Origin: Caulobacteraceae bacterium
GTDB taxonomy: Bacteria; Pseudomonadota; Alphaproteobacteria; Caulobacterales; Caulobacteraceae
Reading direction: 5' to 3'
Assembly (NCBI GenBank): GCA_947475415.1
Contig: CANJLH010000010.1
Location: 56,521-120,520 of the forward strand
Length of the DNA: 64,000 nt
Of this stretch, positions 20,826-29,601 are shown one piece after another. Position numbers and translations under genes: made by a program. Every line of letters begins with the position of its first letter. The stretch's first letter is position 1. Below the pieces are notes generated by a model, which saw nothing but the letters and a program-made list of their open reading frames with translations, was not told where the DNA came from and did no database searches.

Positions 20826-22438
20826 TCGGGGTCCGCCGGCTTCGAGCGTTCCCGGAGCGGCGCGACAGGAATGCGCAACATCAGCAGGAACCCCAGAACC
20901 TGGGCGCCGAAAGCGAACCATAGGCAATGCGACATGGCCGCGGTGAAACTTACTCGCAAAACCTTGTCCTGGTCTGCAGACTTTGGTGATTGTATGCCGG
21001 CCTTGCGGTTCAGGTCCCGCTCGACGGCGATGCGCTGCAGGTCGCCCAAATCGAGTTGGCGGACCACAACGCCCGGCTCGCGAGCGGGCAATCGCGCCAG
21101 CTCGCCGGCCAGGTTCGCGGTGAGAAGCGCACCGAAAACCGCTACCCCGATGGTGGAGCCGATCTGGCGCACGAATTGGCTGGACGCGGTTGCGACGCCC
21201 AGTTGATGGACGGGCGCACTGTTCTGTACGGCCAGGCTGAATAGGCTTTGGCCCGGACCGACGCCGATCCCGATGATCAGAAGTCGCCAGGCCAACCCCC
21301 AGGGCGGCGTGTCAGGCTTGACCGTGGCTAGCAGGGCGAGTCCTAGCAAGAGCACGACGCCGCCGCCGATCATGAACGGCTTGTAGTGTCCAGTCCTGGT
21401 CACCAGATGGCCCACGATCGTCGAAGATGAGATCAAGCCCACCATCACCGCGACCATGGTCAAGCCGCTGGTGGTGGCCGGAGCGCCCTGGCCGACCTGC
21501 ATGAACAGAGGCATGAAAGTCGACATGCCCATGAAAGCCATCGAGTAGGTGAAGGAAGCGCTGTTCGCCGCCAGGAAGGTGGCGTCGCCGAACAGGGTGA
21601 GCGGCAATATCGGGTCCCACACCGCCCGTTCCACAATGAAGAACGCCACCAGAGCCGCCAACGCCAGCACAAGCAGTCCGACGATCAACGGCGAAGTCCA
21701 GGCGTGTCCGCGCCCCCCCCAGGTTATAGCCAGTAGCAACGGCACAAAGGCGACCACAATAAGCGCGGCTCCGAGATAATCGATGCTACCGCCTTCTCGG
21801 ACCGGGACGGTGGGCATCTTTCTGGAGATCATCGCCACGGCGGCGAGTGCGAACGGGATGTTGACGTAAAAGACCCACCGCCAACCGTCCACCATATGGC
21901 CGAACAGGCTGACCGTTCCATGGTCGGTTAGAAATCCGCCGATCACGGGGCCAATTAAGCTTGAGACGCCGAACACCGAACCGGTGATACCCGACAACCG
22001 TGCCCGTTCGCGGGGCGGATAGAGGTCGGCGATGATGGCGAAGGTGATAGTGAACAGCGATCCGCCGCCAATGCCTTGAATGGCCCGGAAGACGATCAAC
22101 TGAGACATGCCGCCGCCGAGCAACGGCAGGTTACCGAACTCGCCGGCCAGTCCGGCCAAGCAGGACCCGGCCATGAAGACTCCGATTCCGATCAGCAGAA
22201 CGGGCTTTCGTCCATGGATATCGCCGAGCTTGCCCCAGATCGGCACCGAAATGGTCGAAGTCAACAGATAGGCCGTGCTGGCCCAGGCATAGAGGTGCAG
22301 GCCGGCGAGTTTCGACACGATCTGCGGTAATGCGGTGGCGATGATTGTCTGGCTCATACCCGCCAGCAGGAACACGATGATCACGCTGATGAAGGTCAGT
22401 CGCCGGTCTTCATCCGAATAGACGTGGGGTTCGTGCAA
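20810..22438 (-). CDS. DHA2 family MFS efflux transporter
   Basis: A 542-residue drug:proton antiporter with about 14 predicted membrane segments, as in the EmrB/QacA family. Signs of the family are the first helix FISVIIVFLLAGMSQTIIAT followed by ALPQIV, motif A SVPIWGKLGDIHGRKPVLL, and motif C-like GITGSVFGVSSLIGPVIGGF. The C-terminal end beyond the last helix is a charged tail. No HlyD-type periplasmic adaptor gene and no regulator lie next to it, so a tripartite pump is not suggested by the locus. The substrate is unknown. Confidence 0.9.
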   Translation of the reverse strand: MHEPHVYSDEDRRLTFISVIIVFLLAGMSQTIIATALPQIVSKLAGLHLYAWASTAYLLTSTISVPIWGKLGDIHGRKPVLLIGIGVFMAGSCLAGLAGEFGNLPLLGGGMSQLIVFRAIQGIGGGSLFTITFAIIADLYPPRERARLSGITGSVFGVSSLIGPVIGGFLTDHGTVSLFGHMVDGWRWVFYVNIPFALAAVAMISRKMPTVPVREGGSIDYLGAALIVVAFVPLLLAITWGGRGHAWTSPLIVGLLVLALAALVAFFIVERAVWDPILPLTLFGDATFLAANSASFTYSMAFMGMSTFMPLFMQVGQGAPATTSGLTMVAVMVGLISSSTIVGHLVTRTGHYKPFMIGGGVVLLLGLALLATVKPDTPPWGLAWRLLIIGIGVGPGQSLFSLAVQNSAPVHQLGVATASSQFVRQIGSTIGVAVFGALLTANLAGELARLPAREPGVVVRQLDLGDLQRIAVERDLNRKAGIQSPKSADQDKVLRVSFTAAMSHCLWFAFGAQVLGFLLMLRIPVAPLRERSKPADPDQRKL

Positions 22439-22535
22439 GACGGCGTTTCCGGCGGCGCTACGGCCGCAACTGTTGGACCTGAAGGCGCTGCGCCGACGGG
22501 ATCAACCGATCCGAAGCAGTCCCTGCAACGCCACT

Positions 22536-23345
22536 CTAGTCGACAGCAGGCGCCTTGCCAGCCTCACGCGCGCAATTGCGTCGGCGATCCGCGTTTCGCG
22601 ACGCCATGTTCAAACCCTCAACCAGGCCGGAGAAAGCCATCGCGGCATAGATGTAGCCTTTGGGTACGTGGACGCCGAAGCCGTCAGCGATCAGCGTAGC
22701 TCCGATCATGAGTAGGAAGCCCAGGGCCAACATCACCACCGTGGGGTTGTCTCGTATGAAATTAGCCAGGGGATCGGCGGCCAGCATCATGACCGTCACG
22801 GCGACCAAAACGGCGGCTATCATGATCGGCAAGTCGTCGGTCATGCCCACTGCGGTCAGAATGGAGTCGACTGAAAATACCAGATCCAGGAGCACGATCT
22901 GGATGATCGCCGCGCCAAAACTGGCGGCGGCAGGCGCCTTCCTGTCGAGCAGGTCGTCGGTGGGCCTCGGATCTACGGCATGGTGCACCTCGTTGGTCGC
23001 TTTCCAGATCAGGAACAGACCTCCGGCTATCAGGATCAGGTCTCGCCACGAGAAAGATAGGTCGAACATCGGATGGCCGCCGGTGTCATGCGGGGCGCCT
23101 AGGTTCAGGACCGGCTTCGTAAGTCCGACGATCCAGGCGATGGTCGAAAGCAACACCAGCCGCATGACGAGCGCCAGCGTGATGCCGATTCGGCGGGCTC
23201 GAGTCCGCAATCCTGGTGGCAGTTTGTTGGACAGGATCGAAATGAAGACGAGGTTGTCTATGCCGAGCACCACCTCCATGACGATGAGCGTGATCAGCGC
23301 CGCCCAGGCCTGAGGGCTGGCGGCGAGGGTCATCAGGCTATCCAT
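22536..23345 (-). CDS. TerC family integral membrane protein
   Basis: A 269-residue polytopic protein with about seven membrane helices. The family signatures are [16 protein letters not shown] with conserved acidic residues in the first helix, [17 protein letters not shown] in the fifth, and [20 protein letters not shown] between. TerC proteins have been linked to tellurite resistance and more recently to metal (manganese) export; here no other ter gene is present, so a metal-ion role is the better guess. It is divergent from the acyltransferase gene. Confidence 0.88.
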   Translation of the reverse strand: MDSLMTLAASPQAWAALITLIVMEVVLGIDNLVFISILSNKLPPGLRTRARRIGITLALVMRLVLLSTIAWIVGLTKPVLNLGAPHDTGGHPMFDLSFSWRDLILIAGGLFLIWKATNEVHHAVDPRPTDDLLDRKAPAAASFGAAIIQIVLLDLVFSVDSILTAVGMTDDLPIMIAAVLVAVTVMMLAADPLANFIRDNPTVVMLALGFLLMIGATLIADGFGVHVPKGYIYAAMAFSGLVEGLNMASRNADRRRNCAREAGKAPAVD

Positions 23346-23467
23346 GTGGTGTGGTTCGTCCCTGGCGGCTTTGACTTCACCCCATTTGTGGACGCCTTGG
23401 CCTTACCGCAAGCGGTCGGCCGTTGCGCGTCGTGTCGGCATTGCAGGTGATTTAACGAAGCGCTGGC

Positions 23468-24595
23468 ATGGTCGACCGCGTGGCGCAGGAATTTCCCATG
23501 CAGGACGGACAAAATATCCGGCAGCTCACCGGTCTGCGGTTTTTCGCGGCCTACTGGGTGGTGCTCTATCATTACTGGCCGCACCTGCAAGGGCCGCCCA
23601 GGCCGATGTTCGTGGAAAAAGGCTATCTCGGGGTCGAGCTGTTCTTCATTCTGTCGGGCTTCATCCTCTGCCACGTCTACCGTCAGTCTGTCGCCGATGG
23701 CCAATTCCGCTATGGCGGGTTTCTCTGGAACCGGCTGGCGCGGGTTTATCCACTGCATCTGGCGACCTTGATCGGCATGGGCGCAATGGCGGTCGGCGCA
23801 CTGGCCATGGGATTTTCCGTCGATCCCCACATCCTGTCCTGGCCGTCTCTGCCGGCGAATCTTCTGCTGCTGCACGCGTGGGGTCTGGCGGACACAGCCG
23901 GATGGAACCATCCTTCCTGGTCAATTTCCGCCGAATGGTTTGCGTATCTGACATTCCCGGTGTTTGCCTGGGGCGCCCTTAAAGCCAGCGCGCGGCCGAT
24001 CGCCGGAGTGGCGTTCGCCACACTTTTCCTGGCCGGGCTCTACGGCGCCTTTGAACGGATCGCGGGATTTCCTCTCACCCAGGCGACCATCGCCTGGGGC
24101 GCGCTCAGGATCGTGCCTTGCTTCGCATATGGATGCGCGCTTCACGCTTTCTGGAAGGCGCGGCCGGCGCAAAATCACCTCCTGGCCATGGCGATGACCG
24201 TGACATCCGTGGCCGCCACATCGCTGGCGGCCGGATTTGGGGCGCCAGATGCCGCAATTGTGCTCGGTCTCGGAATTGTGATCTTGGGCTTTGGGCGGCT
24301 TGCGCAGTCTGGATCGACAATTTTCGCGGCGCCGACGCTCGTCTACCTGGGTGAGATCAGTTACTCGGTCTACATGATTTGCATCCCCTGGATGATCATT
24401 TTTGTTAATCTATCTTTAAGGATGATACCATCGGATAATGAGAAATTAACGATTGTGGCATGGTTGGTCATGTTGATCGGTGTCGTTCCACTCTCGGCCG
24501 CCACATTTCACCTAATAGAGAAGCCCGCTCGACAGGCTATGAAACACCTGTCCGAGCGCAGGACTCTGCGTCGACCTGTCACGCTTCAAGCCTGA
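23468..24595 (+). CDS. acyltransferase family 3 membrane protein
   Basis: A 375-residue membrane acyltransferase of the OafA/NodX group, which acetylates sugars of surface polysaccharides. The typical first segment is present: LTGLRFFAAYWVVLYHYWP, with the conserved His, and GYLGVELFFILSGFILCHVY, followed by RLARVYPLHLATL. About ten hydrophobic helices follow. A second ATG 30 bases downstream (MQDGQ) is an alternative start. Near the 3' end (about 24396-24455) the bases become clearly more AT-rich than in the neighbours, which may point to past transfer. No polysaccharide genes are adjacent, so the substrate is unknown. Confidence 0.87.
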   Translation: MVDRVAQEFPMQDGQNIRQLTGLRFFAAYWVVLYHYWPHLQGPPRPMFVEKGYLGVELFFILSGFILCHVYRQSVADGQFRYGGFLWNRLARVYPLHLATLIGMGAMAVGALAMGFSVDPHILSWPSLPANLLLLHAWGLADTAGWNHPSWSISAEWFAYLTFPVFAWGALKASARPIAGVAFATLFLAGLYGAFERIAGFPLTQATIAWGALRIVPCFAYGCALHAFWKARPAQNHLLAMAMTVTSVAATSLAAGFGAPDAAIVLGLGIVILGFGRLAQSGSTIFAAPTLVYLGEISYSVYMICIPWMIIFVNLSLRMIPSDNEKLTIVAWLVMLIGVVPLSAATFHLIEKPARQAMKHLSERRTLRRPVTLQA

Positions 24596-24664
24596 AACAG
24601 TCTTTTCATCACCGCCTGAGATGTTATCCATACGGCGAGTTCGTACCGGGGGAGCGCCTCAGAC

Positions 24665-25378
24665 ATGCTGAAGCGGACAAGAGCCGTCATCGGTTCGGCG
24701 GCGGTTGCGTTGGCCTTGAGCCTTGCGCCGTCGAGCGGAGCCTTCGCAGACGCCTATTGGCAGTGTGTGCCTTTTGCACGCTTGGCGTCCGGCATCCAGA
24801 TTTTCGGTGACGCCTGGACGTGGTGGCGCCAGGCTTCTGGTCGCTACGAAACGGGAGTTCAGCCAAAGGCGGGCGCCGTCCTGTGCTTCAAACCCTTCGG
24901 CAAAATGCGCCTCGGCCACGTTGCGGTGGTGAACCAGGTGCTTACCGAAAGGGTGATCCAGATCTCACACGCGAACTGGTCTCGAATCGGGGGCACGCGT
25001 GGCCAGATCGAGCGGGAGGTAACGGTCATCGATGTCTCGCCGCAGGGCGACTGGTCGAGCGTTAAGGTCTGGTACGATCCGGTTCGCGACCTGGGTGGAT
25101 CGACCTACCCGACCTACGGTTTCATTTATCAGGACAATGCGGCCACGGGCATGGCGGGCTCCGGGCTTTCCATCGCCCAGAACACCGCTATCACCATGGC
25201 TCAGTCCGCCGCATCCATGGCCCAATCAGCGGCGAACCAGGTGGTTTCTGCCGCCAGGCCTGGATCCAGCCCATTCCAGATGCTGAACCAGGCCGCGGAT
25301 TCGAGCGATCGCATCTCCATGCTCCTGCAAGCCGCCGCGGGCCAGGAGCCCGACAGCAAGCCCACGCCAGAACGTTGA
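24665..25378 (+). CDS. secreted CHAP-domain protein
   Basis: A 237-residue exported protein. Residues 1-29 are a signal peptide (SAAVALALSLAPSSGAFA). The CHAP domain follows directly: the catalytic Cys lies in YWQCVPFAR, the His in RLGHVAVVNQV and a third polar residue in ISHANWSRIGG. CHAP proteins are usually amidases or endopeptidases that cut peptidoglycan. After the domain (about residue 160) comes a low-complexity tail with repeated MAQSAAS/MAQSAAN units and Gln/Ala-rich sequence. A wall-remodelling role is inferred from the fold. Confidence 0.85.
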   Translation: MLKRTRAVIGSAAVALALSLAPSSGAFADAYWQCVPFARLASGIQIFGDAWTWWRQASGRYETGVQPKAGAVLCFKPFGKMRLGHVAVVNQVLTERVIQISHANWSRIGGTRGQIEREVTVIDVSPQGDWSSVKVWYDPVRDLGGSTYPTYGFIYQDNAATGMAGSGLSIAQNTAITMAQSAASMAQSAANQVVSAARPGSSPFQMLNQAADSSDRISMLLQAAAGQEPDSKPTPER

Positions 25379-25421
25379 GACTGGTTTCGGCCCGCCGAGT
25401 CGGGGGTTTGGCGGGTTCCGC

Positions 25422-26378
25422 ATGTTGAGAGTGTTGCGGCGTGACCGGCCGGGGCTTGAAGCCTTTGAACCTGACGCGGACTGGAGATTACCCGCGGACG
25501 CGGTCTGGGTGGATCTCGAAGAACCAACACGGGCAGAGGAACTCGCCGTTGAACTGGCGCTAAAGGTCAATTTGCCGACCCGCGAGGACATGCGGGCGCT
25601 GGAGCCCTCCAGTCGTCTCTACAGGGAAAACAGCGCCACCTTCATGACCGCGACGCTGTTGTCGCAGTCACGCCAGGAATGGCCCGAAGAAGCGCCGGTA
25701 ACCTTTGTGCTCATTGACGGCGTCTTGGTCACCATCCGCTATGCCAGCTTCCGCGCCTTCACGGTGTTCATGGGGCGGGTCGAGGAACCGCCAGCCTACT
25801 CGTTGGGCGGTAAGTGCTTTGTGGACCTCCTTGACGCCGTGGTCGAGCGCGTGGCGTCGATCCTTGAGGATACGGCCCAGACAGTGGAGACCGCGTCGGT
25901 TGAGACCTTCAACAGCGACGCGTCCGCCAATTTCAAGGCGCTTCTGTCAAACCTGGCCCACGCTCAATCAATGACCGCCAAAGCACGGACCAGCTTAACC
26001 AGCTTGGCTCGCGCCTTGAGCTTCGCAGCCCTGGCGCCGGAGGTGGAAAATGATGGTGAATGCAAACGTCACGTACACGCCCTGCAGCGGGACGTGCAGT
26101 CGCTGACTGAACACGCGAGCTTCCTGTCCGGCAATGTCTCGTTTCTGTTGGACGCCGCGCTCGGTCTGATCAACATCCAGCAGAATGGCATCATCAAGTT
26201 CTTCTCGGTGGTGGCGGTGGTTTTCTTGCCACCCACGCTCTGCGCCTCGATATGGGGCATGAACTTCCAGCACATGCCGGAACTCGCCTGGCCCTTTGGC
26301 TATCCTATGGCCGTAGCGATCATGATCGCGTCAGGCCTGCTCCCCTATTGGTGGTTCCGCCGGAAGGGCATGCTGTAG
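25422..26378 (+). CDS. CorA family magnesium transporter
   Basis: A 318-residue CorA-type divalent cation channel. The cytoplasmic N-terminal domain holds WVDLEEPTRAEELAVE and LPTREDMRALEPSSRLY. The two C-terminal membrane helices are separated by the selectivity motif GMN (IWGMNFQHMPE), preceded by IIKFFSVVAVVFLPPTL, and the protein ends in the basic RRKGML. Length and motif order are as expected for CorA, which acts as a pentamer in the inner membrane. Mg2+ is the usual substrate; cobalt or nickel transport cannot be excluded. Confidence 0.92.
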   Translation: MLRVLRRDRPGLEAFEPDADWRLPADAVWVDLEEPTRAEELAVELALKVNLPTREDMRALEPSSRLYRENSATFMTATLLSQSRQEWPEEAPVTFVLIDGVLVTIRYASFRAFTVFMGRVEEPPAYSLGGKCFVDLLDAVVERVASILEDTAQTVETASVETFNSDASANFKALLSNLAHAQSMTAKARTSLTSLARALSFAALAPEVENDGECKRHVHALQRDVQSLTEHASFLSGNVSFLLDAALGLINIQQNGIIKFFSVVAVVFLPPTLCASIWGMNFQHMPELAWPFGYPMAVAIMIASGLLPYWWFRRKGML

Positions 26379-26435
26379 GGGCTATTTCCCGACCGCCACG
26401 CCCGGCTATATGGGCTCCGCTTGAGGAGCAAGAAT

Positions 26436-27335
26436 ATGAACGAGGCGCCGGAAAATCTGGCTGCAATGGCGCCGCGCTTTGGCCGCCTTGCATTGTCGGG
26501 ACGCGGCGGAACCGTAGCGACCCTTGAGTTCGGCCCGCCGGATCGCCCGGTCGACGTAGTGTTCTCCCACGCCAACGGTTTCAACGCGCTAACCTACCGC
26601 ACCCTTTTTGAACCGCTTGCTGGACGGATGCGGATTTTAGCCTACGACCTGCGCGGCCATGGCGCCAGCGACCTGCCCGCGGTGGCCGACGGGCGAATGG
26701 ACTGGGACGACTATGGTGACGACCTGGCGATGTTGCTGAACCAACTTGATTTGTCCAATGTCGTGCTGGCCGGTCACTCCATGGGCGCGACCACTAGCCT
26801 GCTGGCGGCCGCCCGGGCGGCGGTACGGGTGGCAGGGCTGGTGCTGTTTGAACCGGTGGTGATGTCGCAGGAGGACCGCGCGCAGGCCCAGGCCGGCGAA
26901 AGGCAGCCCACGTCCCTGATCACCGACACCCTGAAGCGCCGCGACGTCTTTCCCTCCAAACAGGCGGCGGTGGACAGCTATCTGGGCCGGGGCGCTTTTC
27001 GGACTTGGACGCGGGAAATGGTCGCCGACTATGTGGAGGCCGGTTTCCGGCCTGATCCCGGCGGCGGAGTGACGCTTGCCTGCACAAAGGTCTGGGAGGT
27101 TTCCAACTACGCCGCCCAGGCCCACGATACCTGGGGCGCGTTCGACCGCGTGACCTGTCCAATCCACATCCTTTGCGCCGAATACGCATCGACATCGCGA
27201 TCGGCGCTTCAGCGCGGCGGGTTGGCCGGAGCTAACATCCGTCTGGATTATATCTCCGGCGCCAGCCATTTCCTGCCCATGGAGCGGCCTGATTTGGTCG
27301 CAGATGCCTTGATGCAAGCCGTGGAGGCGAAATGA
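26436..27335 (+). CDS. alpha/beta hydrolase
   Basis: A 299-residue alpha/beta hydrolase. The ATG chosen is preceded by GAGGAG at good distance, which is better than an upstream TTG. Catalytic elements: HANGFNALTYR with the oxyanion His-Ala-Asn-Gly, the nucleophile Ser in LAGHSMGATTS, and the general-base His in ISGASHFLPMERPD. An acid residue likely lies in the strand near HILCAEYAS. It overlaps the following nitronate monooxygenase-like gene by ATGA, so the two are coupled and may act on one compound class. The substrate is unknown. Confidence 0.88.
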   Translation: MNEAPENLAAMAPRFGRLALSGRGGTVATLEFGPPDRPVDVVFSHANGFNALTYRTLFEPLAGRMRILAYDLRGHGASDLPAVADGRMDWDDYGDDLAMLLNQLDLSNVVLAGHSMGATTSLLAAARAAVRVAGLVLFEPVVMSQEDRAQAQAGERQPTSLITDTLKRRDVFPSKQAAVDSYLGRGAFRTWTREMVADYVEAGFRPDPGGGVTLACTKVWEVSNYAAQAHDTWGAFDRVTCPIHILCAEYASTSRSALQRGGLAGANIRLDYISGASHFLPMERPDLVADALMQAVEAK

Positions 27336-28315
27336 CCGACACGCCCGCCCTATTCGCGAACCTGCGGCTTCCATTGCTCTGCGCGCCGATGTCCTTCGCG
27401 TCGAGCCTGCCGCTCACCCTGGCCTGCTGCTCCGCCGGCATCATCGGTGGCTGGCAAGGCGGCAATGTACGCACTATCGAGGAATTCCGGTCATATCTGA
27501 CAGCCCTCGACGAGGGTCGACGCAAGGCGGAGGGTGAGGGGCGGCCCTTTGGTCCGCATGCGGTTAACATGCCAGCCGCCACGGTGCGCGATCGTGACCT
27601 CGGCGCGGAGAAGCTGAAGGTGCTGGAGGCATTCGCCGCGCCGCTGGTCTTCTCCAGCGTGGGCGACCCAACCGAAATCGTGAAGCGCGCCCACGGCTGG
27701 GGCGGCTATGTGATCCACGATGCGATCAGCGTGCGACATGCAGAAAAGGCGATCAGCGCTGGGGTTGATGGCCTGATGCTTACCTGCGCGGGTGCGGGCG
27801 GCCACACCGGATTCCTGACGCCCTTCGCCTTCGTGCCAAGGGTGCGCGCGATGTTCGACGGGCTGCTGGTGGTGGGCGGAGGTCTGGCCACGGGCGCGGG
27901 GATCGCCGCGGTTCTGGCGCTGGGTGGTGATATCGCAGCCATGGGAACCCGCTTCATCGCCACCCTTGAAGCTGGCGCAGTTGATGGCCACAAGCAGATG
28001 ATCACCGACGCGGGGATGGAGGACATCTTGGCCTCCGACGCCATGAACGGCATTCCCGCCCATTGGATCCGCCAGTCTCTAGCAGCCGTCGGTCTGGATC
28101 CCGACAACTTGCCGCCCAAGCGCGGACCGATGCGCGGGGCCGAGATGCCCGAGGGTGTCCGCCCCTGGCGCGATATCTGGAGCGCTGGCCATAGCGCAGG
28201 CCTGATCGGTGACATATTGCCCGCACGGGAGGTGGTTGAGCGCCTGATCGCCGAATTCGAAGTGGCGGCCCGACCCAGCGACTGGCGCAAGCGTATCGGG
28301 GGGCGCATGACTTGA
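27332..28315 (+). CDS. nitronate monooxygenase-like FMN protein
   Basis: A 327-residue TIM-barrel flavoprotein of the 2-nitropropane dioxygenase group, which oxidises nitronates with O2. It starts with the phosphate-binding strand region LPLLCAPMSFASSLPLTLA, and has the conserved CAGAGGHTGFLTPFAF segment, GGGLATGAGIAAVLALGGD and AAMGTRFIATLEA, which bind FMN phosphate. The catalytic His is probably the one in GGHTG. Translational coupling to the alpha/beta hydrolase suggests a two-step catabolic or detoxification function. Confidence 0.88.
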   Translation: MTDTPALFANLRLPLLCAPMSFASSLPLTLACCSAGIIGGWQGGNVRTIEEFRSYLTALDEGRRKAEGEGRPFGPHAVNMPAATVRDRDLGAEKLKVLEAFAAPLVFSSVGDPTEIVKRAHGWGGYVIHDAISVRHAEKAISAGVDGLMLTCAGAGGHTGFLTPFAFVPRVRAMFDGLLVVGGGLATGAGIAAVLALGGDIAAMGTRFIATLEAGAVDGHKQMITDAGMEDILASDAMNGIPAHWIRQSLAAVGLDPDNLPPKRGPMRGAEMPEGVRPWRDIWSAGHSAGLIGDILPAREVVERLIAEFEVAARPSDWRKRIGGRMT

Positions 28316-28361
28316 GGCGCGCTGCGACGGGCGGCGTCACTGCAAGTGAAAGGGGTCCTTC

Positions 28362-29045
28362 ATGCCCGAGCTCACAATGCCTCGACGTACCCTGATGCTC
28401 GCCGCCGCCGGCGCGGCGACAGCCATTGTATCCAATCCAGCCGCCGCAGCGCCTGAAAAGCCCACGCGCAAGCCTCTCCCCTTCGATCCCAAGGCGGTCT
28501 CATGGTTGTCGGAAAAGTTGCTCACCAATCACTTCGAGACCAACTATTCGGGCGCAGTGAACCGGCTGGGCGCCATATCCGCCGAGTTCGCGGGTCTCGA
28601 TCTGGCCGCCACCCCCGGCTATCGGATCAACGGCCTCAAGCGCGAGGAGCTCATCGCCTGGAATTCCATGATCCTGCACGAAACCTACTTTGCAGGCCTC
28701 GTCGCCAAGGAGGCGCCCAGTGCTCCGCTGGCGCAGACCATCGAGCGAGATTTCGGAAGCCTTGACCGGTGGGCCGCGGAATTCGCGGCCATGGGTAAAG
28801 CGCTGGGTGGCGGTTCGGGCTGGGTGATCCTGGCCTGGAGCCGGCATGACTCGCGGCTGGTCAACACCTGGGCCAGCGATCACACCATGACGCTCGCCGA
28901 TAGCGCGCCGATCCTGGCCTTGGACATGTACGAGCACGCCTATCAGTTGGACTTCGGCCCCAAGGCGGCCGCCTATGTGGATGCATTCATGCAGGCGGTC
29001 TCCTGGCGCAACGCCAACGTTGCATTCCACCGCGTTGCGACTTGA
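28362..29045 (+). CDS. Tat-exported Fe/Mn superoxide dismutase-like protein
   Basis: A 227-residue protein with a twin-arginine signal (MPRRTLMLAAAGAATA, first 30 residues) and an Fe/Mn superoxide dismutase fold. All four metal ligands can be placed: His in LLTNHFETNYSG, His in SMILHETYFAGL, and Asp and His in LDMYEHAYQLDF. Alignment by eye with E. coli SodB puts Asn at His30 and Ala at Tyr34, the substrate-gateway positions, and Ser at the second-sphere Gln. FGSLDRWAAEFAAMGKAL and GGGSGWVILAW are otherwise family-like. Metal binding is likely; normal dismutase activity is uncertain. Export would place it in the periplasm. An internal ATG at 28377 is an alternative start. Confidence 0.82.
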   Translation: MPELTMPRRTLMLAAAGAATAIVSNPAAAAPEKPTRKPLPFDPKAVSWLSEKLLTNHFETNYSGAVNRLGAISAEFAGLDLAATPGYRINGLKREELIAWNSMILHETYFAGLVAKEAPSAPLAQTIERDFGSLDRWAAEFAAMGKALGGGSGWVILAWSRHDSRLVNTWASDHTMTLADSAPILALDMYEHAYQLDFGPKAAAYVDAFMQAVSWRNANVAFHRVAT

Positions 29046-29106
29046 CCGCTAAGGCCGCCCTGAGTGAGGCTGGCGTCCTGTAGCGCTCTGCGGCAGGAGG
29101 ACAGGT

Positions 29107-29511
29107 TTGGCGGACCAAACACGGGTCAGCCAGAAGCGCGCCGATGTGGTGCGTCAAGTCTATGCGGCCTTCATCGCCCGCAATGAAGCGCTGTTGCGCG
29201 AACTGATCGCGCCCGACGTGGTCTGGCACACCAATGGCTCCGATGGATTGGGTGGCCACGGCCCGATGGTGGGGATCGAAACCTTTCTGAGCGGCGCCTT
29301 CGGCCACATCCCCAATTTCGAGTCCTGGGCCGTGATACCCCTAAAGGTGCTTACGGACGGTGAGATCGTCATGACCCGCCAGCGCGATGACGTGGTGCGC
29401 AAAGACGGCACATCCGCGAGCTACCTGTTCAATAACTACTACGAATTCAACGAGACCGATCAGATCAAGGCGGTCTGGGAGGTCACGAGCTCTAACGAGC
29501 CGTTCCAGTAG
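29107..29511 (+). CDS. SnoaL-like (NTF2 fold) protein
   Basis: A 134-residue protein of the ketosteroid-isomerase/SnoaL-like fold. The pattern VVRQVYAAFIARNEALLREL, IAPDVVWHTNGSDG and FNNYYEFNETDQIKAVWEV is typical of these cone-shaped small proteins. The start is TTG with AGGAGG a few bases upstream; no better ATG is available. It precedes the cytochrome b gene by 90 bases on the same strand. No specific substrate can be given. Confidence 0.78.
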   Translation: MADQTRVSQKRADVVRQVYAAFIARNEALLRELIAPDVVWHTNGSDGLGGHGPMVGIETFLSGAFGHIPNFESWAVIPLKVLTDGEIVMTRQRDDVVRKDGTSASYLFNNYYEFNETDQIKAVWEVTSSNEPFQ

Positions 29512-29601
29512 ATCGCCACCGGACCCATTCGCGCATCCGCATCCACCTCGCGCCCGTATCGCAGGTGTGGCAGGTTGCGTGGGACAGGAGAGGCGAGCGC
29601 C

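Noticed and set aside
22536..23345. TerC as part of a tellurite-resistance island
   Set aside because: No other ter gene is near, and isolated TerC proteins are widespread in ordinary chromosomes.
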